A DNA stretch of 23,662 nucleotides from positions 1 to 23,662 of the forward strand of contig CAZQFS010000037.1 of the NCBI GenBank assembly GCA_964592755.1. Reading direction: 5' to 3'. A model generated the notes under the pieces. The model saw only the letters and a list, made by a program, of their open reading frames with translations, had not been told where the DNA came from and searched no databases. Positions 1 to 8,000 of the stretch are shown here, in pieces. This stretch comes from CAZQFS01 sp964592755 (GTDB taxonomy: Bacteria > Hydrothermota > Tepidihabitantia > Tepidihabitantales > Tepidihabitantaceae). The translations under genes were made by a program, and so were the position numbers. How positions within the stretch are numbered: position 1 is the stretch's first letter; the number at the start of each line of letters is the position of its first letter.

Positions 1-235
1 TGGACGCGCCGGTGTCGGACATCCACCACACCGGCACAACAGTCACCCAGTTCGCCCCCGTGGTTCTGAGCAGCTTCAGTGACTGATACGCATCGCCGGA
101 GTTGTACGGGTAGACAGACGAACCCCGGGTGAACTCGATGCCCTTCATCATCGTATCCGGCCCGGCCACCTGCGCTAACGCACAAACGGCGATGCCCAGT
201 GGCATTGCCATCACTGCGAGAGTCCTGCGTTTCAC
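1..235 (-). CDS. GH113-like secreted glycoside hydrolase, partial (5' part only)
   Basis: Reading the minus strand from a GTG at 235 gives 78 codons open to the left edge of the window, so only the N-terminus is present. The product begins with a signal peptide (basic VKRRT, hydrophobic core to about residue 21, ALA-type cleavage site). It continues KGIEFTRGSSVYPYN and SLKLLRTTGANWVTVVPVWW. The pattern of KGI, then a short helix, then TGANWV followed by a hydrophobic strand is typical of the first beta/alpha unit of GH113-like TIM barrels, which include beta-mannanases. The GTG is preferred because AAGGGGA lies 5 nt upstream; the in-frame ATG at 211 has no such site. The gene starts 15 nt after the stop of the SBBP gene, so the two are probably cotranscribed. 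Substrate and catalytic residues cannot be judged from this fragment. Confidence 0.7.
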   Translation of the reverse strand, partial: MKRRTLAVMAMPLGIAVCALAQVAGPDTMMKGIEFTRGSSVYPYNSGDAYQSLKLLRTTGANWVTVVPVWWMSDTGAS

Positions 236-250
236 TTCGGTCCCCTTGTT

Positions 251-1888
251 CTAGTCCAAGACCACGACTTTCACACTCTGCTTCACTTGCTCCGTCACCA
301 GCCTGACGGAGTAGACCCCCGCCGGGACTCGCAGACCGTCATCATCTGTGCCGTCCCAGCCGAGTGTATGAGACCCGGCAGGCAGCAGCCCGTCAACCAG
401 AGTCCTGACCAACCGCCCGGCAGCGCTATGCACCTCGAGACGTGCCCGGCCGCTGGCGGCGAGATGCAGATTCACAGCCGTCCGTGCCGTGAATGGGCTC
501 GGTCCAGCCCACGTGATGAGGACTTCGCGCGGAGCGTCCAGCGTCGCGCGTTCCTCAACCGCTCCACGCTCTGCATACCTGATGGTCACTATGTCCTGGT
601 TCGTTCCGCCCGGGCCGTAGCTTCGTCCCGTGACGCACACGCTACCATCCCGACCCAGCGCAATCGCGCTGCAGTTGTCCACGGAATTGCCGGGCCCATT
701 GTAGCTCCTGACCCACACGGTCTCGCCGGCTGCGTTGTACTTGATTGTGGCGAAGTCGGCGTACGCGCCACCGGGGAACGCGCTGGCCCCGCCAACATAC
801 ACGTTGCCGGTTTCATCAACAGCGACGGCATTGCCTTCTCCCCAGTTGGCGATCGGGCCACCGAAGAGCGCGACCCATTGCAGGGTTCCATCACTCCCGT
901 ACTTGATGGTCGCCGCGTTAGGATTGGTGCTCATCACGAAACTGCGACCAGTCACGATGACGGCTCCGGCTGTATCCGTTGCCACAGCCCTGGCCTCGTC
1001 CCAACCGTTCGCTGCCCCGTTGTACCTGCGCGTCCAGAGCGACTCGCCCGCCGAGTTGTACTTGACGGTCAGGTAGTCCCATGGCGATGAGGTTCCCTCG
1101 CTCTTGCCTGTTACGTAAACGCTGCCTCCGGAGTCCACCGCTATGTCGGCTGGCGAATCCCAATCAGCCGGCCCGTCATAGACCGCCAGCCATTGCCGAG
1201 TCCCGGTTGAATCGTAGGAGACGGTCAGGCAGGTGCTGCCAGGTCTGGTGTCGTACCCCGCCGCTGTGACGCACAGGCCACCCTGGGGCGCTACGGACAG
1301 CCCCCGAGCATCTTCATCGCCGCCCGCCCAATCGAGTAGACGAACCCACGCCGAGTCCCCGCTGGGGCGATACTTGATTGTGACCATGTCGAACGAATCG
1401 GCAGTCCGCAACACACTTCCGCACAGCAGAGCGTTGCCCTGTACATCCAGAGCAAGGTCGGCTGCGCCACCTTGCGAGCCAAACGGCAACGACCACAAGA
1501 GCTGGCCCGCGGAACTGTACTTGAGCGTGAGGATTCTGCCGTTGCCGTATCCGGTCACGTAAACGTTCCCCTGCCGGTCAACCGCCACCGCACTCGGCCG
1601 TTCCAGCGTGCCCGGATTGCCGTATTGCCGTCCCCATTGCAGTTCGCCGGTCGGGCCGTACTTCAGGGTGATGATGTCGTAGTGGCCGTTGATGGTGTCG
1701 GTCTCGGTCACACCGGTCACGTAGACGTTACCGGCTGAGTCCACTGTCATGGCCTCGGCCCAGTCGTCCTGATGCGCGCTGCCGTCCCATCGCCTCACCC
1801 AAGCAGTATCAACCGTCGCCTGCGCGAGGCTGGCGACAAGTGCTATCCCTGCTGCAAACAGCGGGAGCGATTTGGTCAGTTTGCTCAT
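251..1888 (-). CDS. Secreted SBBP-repeat beta-propeller protein with FlgD-like C-terminal tail
   Basis: The 545-residue product has a signal peptide (MSKLTKSLPLFAAGIALVASLAQA). It then carries about eight SBBP-type repeats of roughly 50 residues, each with an AxAVDxxGNVYVTG strand and a D-TIKY-xxGxxxW strand. The N-terminus (TAWVRRWDG) supplies the last strand of a repeat and the C-terminal copy (SAIALGRDGSVCVTG) lacks it. That suggests an eight-bladed propeller closed by a Velcro-like join. From about residue 450 a FlgD-Ig-like domain follows, with LEVHSAAGRLVRTL and LGWDGTDDDGLRVPAG and ending VYSVRL...VKVVVLD. Such tails are common on exported proteins of FCB-type bacteria. The role is unknown; SBBP propellers are usually extracellular binding or scaffold modules. 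The start is an ATG preceded by AAAGGA. A promoter lies directly upstream, and the hydrolase gene follows 15 nt downstream. Confidence 0.88.
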   Translation of the reverse strand: MSKLTKSLPLFAAGIALVASLAQATVDTAWVRRWDGSAHQDDWAEAMTVDSAGNVYVTGVTETDTINGHYDIITLKYGPTGELQWGRQYGNPGTLERPSAVAVDRQGNVYVTGYGNGRILTLKYSSAGQLLWSLPFGSQGGAADLALDVQGNALLCGSVLRTADSFDMVTIKYRPSGDSAWVRLLDWAGGDEDARGLSVAPQGGLCVTAAGYDTRPGSTCLTVSYDSTGTRQWLAVYDGPADWDSPADIAVDSGGSVYVTGKSEGTSSPWDYLTVKYNSAGESLWTRRYNGAANGWDEARAVATDTAGAVIVTGRSFVMSTNPNAATIKYGSDGTLQWVALFGGPIANWGEGNAVAVDETGNVYVGGASAFPGGAYADFATIKYNAAGETVWVRSYNGPGNSVDNCSAIALGRDGSVCVTGRSYGPGGTNQDIVTIRYAERGAVEERATLDAPREVLITWAGPSPFTARTAVNLHLAASGRARLEVHSAAGRLVRTLVDGLLPAGSHTLGWDGTDDDGLRVPAGVYSVRLVTEQVKQSVKVVVLD

Positions 1889-1912
1889 CCAGAGGTCCTT
1901 TCGGCTGCCAAT

Positions 1913-1941
1913 AGCCTAGACCCGTCTCCTCGGAGTGTCAA
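1913..1941 (-). promoter_or_regulatory. Sigma70-like promoter of the SBBP gene
   Basis: On the minus strand a perfect TTGACA (1941-1936) is followed after 17 nt by TAGGCT (1918-1913), which keeps the T, A and final T of the -10 consensus. Transcription would start near 1906, giving a leader of about 17 nt that contains the AAAGGA ribosome site. The TTGACA stands out against the GC-rich background. Confidence 0.6.
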
Positions 1942-1984
1942 GCCGGCTTGAGCCGGGCCTGCCCGCGCCCCGGCAGGCTGGCTA

Positions 1985-2380
1985 CCGGCCCAGCCCGGGA
2001 CGAAGCCCGTCGCGCCCCAGTCGGTCACCAAGTTCACCGGGTTGAGCCCAGCCAGAACCGGCAGGCCAGGCCCAGCGAGTTGTGGTCCCGCCCGCCGGTC
2101 CGGAGAAAGCCGCCGGGATAGACCGTTCCCGGCTGAGTGTAATACCGGATGCTGTCCGACCCCGACCGCGTGAACCGGAACTCGTCGGCGCGCCGGGCAT
2201 ATCCGGGCATCGGGCCGCAGGCTCACTCAGTCACAGCCGTCGCTCGACCTCTCACGCAGCCTGCGTCCGGGGAATCGGTCGCGCCTCACAGGCACACGTC
2301 CTACCCGAACACCAGGTCGGTGATGTCAATTGCGCTGATGACAGCACCGGTCTCGGGTTACGTCGAGCACCACCAGCGCA
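1985..2380 (-). pseudogene. Coding-like remnant with stops, possibly a minor pilin (PilW/GspJ type)
   Basis: The 528 bases between the 871-aa gene and the SBBP gene hold no intact gene. One minus-strand frame reads PETGAVISAIDITDLVFG, stop, DVCL, stop, a 20-residue stretch, stop, and then about 60 residues that include ADEFRFTRSGSDSIRYYTQ and PGTVYPGG. Just beyond, in a different frame, comes NPVNLVTDWGATGFV. Minor pilins such as PilW commonly have a hydrophobic N-terminus, an xELRFT...IRYY core and a later xxVTDxxxxY stretch. A pilin broken by stops and one frameshift would therefore explain the order of the pieces. This rests on residue patterns alone. The region may instead be non-coding DNA with chance open frames. 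Confidence 0.28.
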
Positions 2381-2416
2381 GATGCCGCACCCAGCAGGCA
2401 GAACGCGGACGTCCGA

Positions 2417-5032
2417 CTATCTGGTGACGATAACCTTGGTGACGCGCGACGCGTCCCGCTCGACACTCGACGTCTGATGCACGAAGTAGATGCCGGGCGC
2501 GAGCGGACGAACGTCATTGACGCCGGGACGCAGGTCGAGTACCTTCCGGCCGGATACGTCCAGCAGCTCCGCCCTGTATGCTGCATCCTGTCCGCTGTCT
2601 GCTGCCCTGAGCACGCCGCGGACAATGGTCGGCTGTGGCCTCTGTCGAGTCACGGTCGAGCGGCTCGTTCCGGCGGTTCCGGCCAGAAGGCTGTCGAGTA
2701 CCAGCCATATCCGCCTGGCATTGGCCGGCCGGCCGGCAGCGCTTGCTGCCCAGCCAGACCAGCAGCAGGCAAGCTGACTCTCCGGACCGTGCGTAAGCGC
2801 GGGCTGGTACTGACCGCGCGGTTCATCGCAGATGGCAAAGGTATCAACCACCAGGCCGGCTTCGCTGACGCGTGCACCGAAGATGCTGTGGTGATAGTAG
2901 TGAGTCCAGCCGTCCCAGGCAACGTGGTACTCGGAACCTTTGTGGGTGACTCGGGGCAGCGAGTAGAACCACTGGAACCGGTGGCCGATGACAATCGAGG
3001 CGGTGTCGAGCACGGTGCCGGCAGCGCTTACCCGGGCCCCGGCAATCGCCGAGAACTCGTACCCGCCATCCTGCCACGTAACCAGCCAATCACGGCCATT
3101 GCTGGCAACGTCAGGGCAGTAGGTCTGAAAGCTCGGCCGGGAGATGGACACTTCCGGGCTGTCGAGCACCACCGCCTGCGGTGTCACCCGTGTACCGCAG
3201 ATGCAGTGGCTCTCGTCCTGTCTCGTGTCGTGGTCCCACGCGACGAGGTAGTCCGCGCCGTTCCAACATACTGCGGCCGGTGTCCACTGCCGGCCCGCCA
3301 AGTACGACAACTGCACGCCCTGGGGGTCGAGCAGTTCGCCGTCCCGGCTTACCCTGGTGCCGTAGACGCGCGTCTCGCCGCCGCCGGTCCGGGCGTCGGT
3401 CCAGACAACGAACCAGTTGCCGCTGTCCGCGGAAACCGCTGGGTCAAAGCTGACCTGTCCGGGTGCGAGTACGATGCTCTGCGGGTCAAGCACCGTGCCA
3501 TCAAGCCCTACCCGGCAGCCGCGCGCCGACCAGGTGTAGTCGGTGCCGAGTCTGGTCCAGACGACAAGATACCTGTCCCCACAGGCCGCAACCCGGGGCA
3601 GTTCGTCATAGTCCTCGGTCGCGGCAACGGCGATGCCGGCCGGGTCGAGGATGCGGCCGTCGGGCGTTACCCGGCAGGCGTATATGTCGGCGCTGGTCCG
3701 CTCGCACAGCTCCTGCCAGACAACAAGGTAGTTCGTGCCGTCAAAGGCGACCGAGGGCGTACTCTGGCTGCGGCCGGAACTGGAGACCAGTCCGGACCAG
3801 GTGTCCGAAGGCGGAACCTGCGCGGGGAAATGCAGCCCGCGCAGGTCACCATACCAGTAGTGGTCTTCTGCGCGCCAGATGCACAGGACCCGGTCGGCAA
3901 TGTTGGCGAGGACCGACTGCTCCTGACGGGTTCCCTGTCCGGTGGCAAGGGCGAATCCGTTCGGGTCCTGGACAACGCCATGCGAACTCACCCGCGCCGC
4001 ATACACATCGTCGTCGCCGCCGCGCTGGTCGGTCCAACTGACGATGAAGCTGCTGCCGGCCCAGACTGCGTGTGGCTCGGCCTGATTGCCCGAGGCGTCG
4101 CAGACGGTGATGAACGTCGTGTCTACAATAACGCCCTCCGGCGTTATCCGACGGCCGCGGATATCGGCCCCTGAGTTCTGCCACTTGTGCCGGTCGGTCC
4201 AGACCACGAGGATGTTGCTGCCGTCAAAGGCGGCAGCCGGGCTGTACTGGCCGCTCTCGGCAACGCAGACCGGAATCGGGACCGAGTCAAGAACCCGGCC
4301 GTCAGTGGTGATTCTGACCATACCGATGTCGGGTCGGGTCGCGCCCTGCCAGACCGTGAAGAGAAAGCAGTACTTCTCACCGTCGAAGAGCAACGGCAAC
4401 CCGGGGTCCTCGACTTCCTCGCCGACCACAAGAAACCCGGCCGTGTCAAGCACCACACCGTCGGTACTGACAAACGTACCCCATACCCCGAACGGATGGT
4501 TCGGCTCTTCACGGTAGTCGGTCCAGACCACAAAATAGTTGGTGCCGTCGAACGCGACCCCGGGCATTGACTGCTGTTCCGGCGCGCGCACAATCGCAAT
4601 CGGTGAAGAGTCGAGCAGGACACCCGCCCCACTCACCCGACAGGCGAACACGTCGTAGTGCGAGGCCAGGTCCAGCTCCTCCTCCCAGACAACGAGGAAG
4701 TTGGTTCCATCCCAGCCGACCGCAATGCTGCCTTCCTCTCCGAACTCGCCCGCGGCCTCGCGCAGGACGATGCCGGCCGAGTCGAGCAGCACGCCGTCGG
4801 AGCGAATCCGGGCCGCAACCAGCAGCAACTGACCCGAATAGTAGCCGTCGCGGTCATCTATCCAGGCTGCCAGGTACTGACCATTGCCCGAGGCAACTGC
4901 CGGCGCATCCTGGTACATCAGCGGCGGGCCGTATCGCAGCTCGGGCGTAACCAGGAATGGGTCCGGCCGCGCGACAACGTACGCGGCAACCGCCAGCAGC
5001 AGAATCGTCACCCGCGCTCCCGTCCCGGCCAT
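2417..5032 (-). CDS. Secreted protein of 14 propeller-like repeats with a Por-type C-terminal sorting domain
   Basis: The product has 871 residues. A short signal segment (MAGTGARVTILLLAVAAYVVARP) precedes about 14 repeats of 45-60 residues with the pattern PxVAFDGTNYLVVWxDxR...DIYGxRVxxDGxVLDxxGIxI. Repeats 7 (SVLANIADRVLCIWRAEDH) and 14 (PALTHGPESQLACCW) are degenerate and lack the VLD tail. That fits two seven-bladed propellers in series. The C-terminal 75 or so residues (AELLDVSGRKVLDLRPG, then LAPGIYFV, ending KVIVTR) look like a type IX/Por secretion tail. The protein is therefore probably exported across the outer membrane. Function is unknown. The ATG lies 3 nt after the TGA of the 1332-aa gene, and its AGGTGAG ribosome site overlaps that stop, so the two are translationally coupled. 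Confidence 0.85.
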   Translation of the reverse strand: MAGTGARVTILLLAVAAYVVARPDPFLVTPELRYGPPLMYQDAPAVASGNGQYLAAWIDDRDGYYSGQLLLVAARIRSDGVLLDSAGIVLREAAGEFGEEGSIAVGWDGTNFLVVWEEELDLASHYDVFACRVSGAGVLLDSSPIAIVRAPEQQSMPGVAFDGTNYFVVWTDYREEPNHPFGVWGTFVSTDGVVLDTAGFLVVGEEVEDPGLPLLFDGEKYCFLFTVWQGATRPDIGMVRITTDGRVLDSVPIPVCVAESGQYSPAAAFDGSNILVVWTDRHKWQNSGADIRGRRITPEGVIVDTTFITVCDASGNQAEPHAVWAGSSFIVSWTDQRGGDDDVYAARVSSHGVVQDPNGFALATGQGTRQEQSVLANIADRVLCIWRAEDHYWYGDLRGLHFPAQVPPSDTWSGLVSSSGRSQSTPSVAFDGTNYLVVWQELCERTSADIYACRVTPDGRILDPAGIAVAATEDYDELPRVAACGDRYLVVWTRLGTDYTWSARGCRVGLDGTVLDPQSIVLAPGQVSFDPAVSADSGNWFVVWTDARTGGGETRVYGTRVSRDGELLDPQGVQLSYLAGRQWTPAAVCWNGADYLVAWDHDTRQDESHCICGTRVTPQAVVLDSPEVSISRPSFQTYCPDVASNGRDWLVTWQDGGYEFSAIAGARVSAAGTVLDTASIVIGHRFQWFYSLPRVTHKGSEYHVAWDGWTHYYHHSIFGARVSEAGLVVDTFAICDEPRGQYQPALTHGPESQLACCWSGWAASAAGRPANARRIWLVLDSLLAGTAGTSRSTVTRQRPQPTIVRGVLRAADSGQDAAYRAELLDVSGRKVLDLRPGVNDVRPLAPGIYFVHQTSSVERDASRVTKVIVTR

Positions 5033-5035
5033 GAC

Positions 5036-8000
5036 TCACCTCACCACCAGGACCCGGGCTGCTGCCCGGCATCGCTGCTCGGATTCCAGCCGCACCATGT
5101 AGACGCCGGCCGGAAGGCCGCGAAGGTCAAGCACGACGCCGGAGCGCGGAACGCGGAGCGCGGAACGCTGAACCACGCGGCCGGACGCATCGTGGATGCC
5201 AACCACCACTGGGCCGCTTGACCACTGGGCCGCTTGACCGCTTGCCGTAAGCGTGGCCAAGCCGGCACGCACCGGGTTGGGCGTAACGACAAGCCGACCA
5301 GGGTTGGCAGCTGCCTCGTCGGCCTGGACACCGCTCTGGGTTTGATACTGAACTCGGGTGGGTGCGCTTGCCGGTACGTAGCGCCAGAACTCCAGGCACT
5401 TGTTGCCTTTCAGCGCGTAGAGCAGCGGCCCGACGGAGACGATGTCGGCCCCGGTCTTGACTTTCTTCTTGCTGTTGGCGCTGCCCAGCGTCGGAATCGT
5501 CTCGAGCGTGGTCCAGGAATCGCGAACCGGGTCGTAGGAGTAGAAGTCCTGCGTGTTGCCGCCTTTCAGGGCGTAGACCAGGCTGTCAAGCCAGGTGGCA
5601 CACGAGCCGTCCTTTGACTTCTTCTTCCTGCCGCCCGTGCTCAGAAGCGGCATCCCGGCAAGCTGCGCCGACCATGAATCCCGGGCAACCGAGTAGGCAA
5701 AGAACTCGTGGTACTTGGACTTGTGGGCAAAGAGCGTCCCGGCCTGGCCGGCAACGAGCCACGAGCCGCGGTCGTATTTGCTGCGGCCGGAGACGCCGAG
5801 CGGGGCCGGTGCCATGGACTGCCATGAGTTGGTCATCACGTCGTAGCGCCAGAACTCGTTCTTGTACCCCTTGAGCAGATAGACGAAGCTGTTACCGCCG
5901 GTCTCGACGTAGGCCAGGTCGGTTCCACCCTTGACCTTCTTGCCGGTGGTACCGAGCGGGACGTCGGCCAGTTGATACCATGAGTCCTGCGCGACATCAT
6001 GGCAATAGAACCCCTGCGTGTTGTTCCCTTTGGTGGCGTAGACCAGGCCAGGTCCGGCCGCGCCGGCCGCGCCCTTGGCCGGTGGCTTGTTCTCCTCGCC
6101 GAGCGGAATCGGCGACCGCGTGCTCCACGAATCTCCGGCCAGGTGGTAGCAGTAGAAGTCGCTCGTCTTTGCTCCTTTGGCCGCATAGACGACGTCCCCA
6201 TGCCCGGCCAGCCAGCCGCCATCCTTGACCGCCTTGCCAGAAGGCAGGCTGGGCATGCTTCTCATTTCGCGCCAGCCCCGGGCATAGAGCCTGGCAATCG
6301 TGACCTCTTTGCGTACGAGGTCATTGGCCGGAACCTGGTCTCCGACCAGCATCGTGTGTGCGGTCACCGCGTAGAGCCCGACCGACTCGGCATGCCACAT
6401 GCGGGTGAAGATATGGGTCGTGTCAGCACCGGGCTCCAGCCTGATGCCGGTCTCAGTCGTGTCGTAGACGACCACGTCACCGCCCCGGTCAATCATCAGG
6501 CGCAGGGCAAAGACCGCAGGGCCGGTGCCGTAGTTGACGAGCCGGACCGCAGGTGCGAAGACCGCGCCGGGCAGGGTGTCGTAAGGTGAGACGACCTCAA
6601 CCGGGCCGACGTCAATCCGGCGCAGGAACAAAGGCTGCACCACCCGGTCGTTGGCCGGCACGTCGTCACCGGCCAGCTCGGTCGAGCAGGTCACGACTGT
6701 CGGCCCCGAGGTGTCAACGACCCACTCAGGAAACACGACCACGACCGAGTCGTCCGGCCCGATGCGAACCGACTCGACCGCAGCGTACCGGTCGCCGATG
6801 GTAAGCCGCACGCCGCAGGTCTGTTCCGCGGCCCCGAAGTTGCGCACCTGGGCGCGAGGCGTGATTCTGGATGCGTAGTCGATCGTGTCGCGGGGGGCAA
6901 TTACCGTGACCGCGCCCACGTCCACGGCATGACGTGCCCCCAGCCCGGCCACGTTGTCAATCAGCCAGCCGGGATAGTGGCCTGTCGCGTCGCTGGCGAA
7001 CCGCCAGCGCAGCCGGAATACGGTCCCCCGCGATACGGGCACGCGGAACCAGGCAACCCGCCACGTCTCCGAAGAACCTGACCAGCCGGTGTCGGCCAGC
7101 GCCGTGACGCGGCCGTAGTACGGCAGCGAATAAGGCGACCAGGGGTCGAGCCTGCGCCAGGACGCGCCCCGGTCCGTACTCAGGCAGAGATTGCCGCCGT
7201 CGCGTGAGGTCTCGGTGTTGTACCAGTGCCAGAAGGCAATGAACGGCGCGTCCGTCTGGGCCATGTAGTAGCCTGAGTACAGGTGCCAGTCTCCGTTGGT
7301 TCCGTAGTTGCCCGAGTCCGGCACGGTCCAGACATTGGGCGGACTGACCGGCCCGGGCCGTGGCAATGCCGGCCGGCGCCAGGCCCAGCCGCCGGCAGCC
7401 GGCTCGGCCAGATAGGCCCCATCGTCCGGGTCGAAGGTTTCGAGGAAGTCGGCAACCATCGAGGTCGTGGCCAGCGCATCATTGGCGTTGCAGGAATCGC
7501 CGGCCAGTTGCGTCGTACACCGGGCCGCGTAGATGCCGGTGCCGGCCGGAACCCAGGCCGGAAAGGACACAGACGTGCTCTCGCCCGGCGGGATGCCGCC
7601 GGTCCGGACCGTGCCTGAGTATCCGGGCGTGATGTCAAGACGCACATCAAACGAATCGGAGACATCAGCGCCGTAGTTCTTCACCCACGCCCGCGGCACG
7701 ATGGAGTCCGGCAGGTACAGCCCGTTCGGTATCAGGGCGCAGACCCCGACGTCACGCGGCGCGGCCGGGCGCGCGCGCCGGTAGAAAATCTCGCCCGTGC
7801 CTCCGAACCGGTGGTCGTACCATACCAGATGCAGGTCGTTCACCTGACTGCTGTCCCCGCCACTCGCCAGCGACGGCTGGTAACGGTGTGAGGAAAGGCA
7901 CGTCAGGTCGTCTGGCCCGACCCAGCCCAGGCCGGGCCGCCGCTCGCTGTAGCGAAGCTGGTAGAAAGTCGTCGAGAGGACGGAGTTGCCGTACCAGACG

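Noticed and set aside
2477..4174. Plus-strand ORF of 565 codons
   Set aside because: It is antisense to the 871-aa repeat gene, with no signal, domain or ribosome site. Long shadow frames are expected in GC-rich repeat genes.
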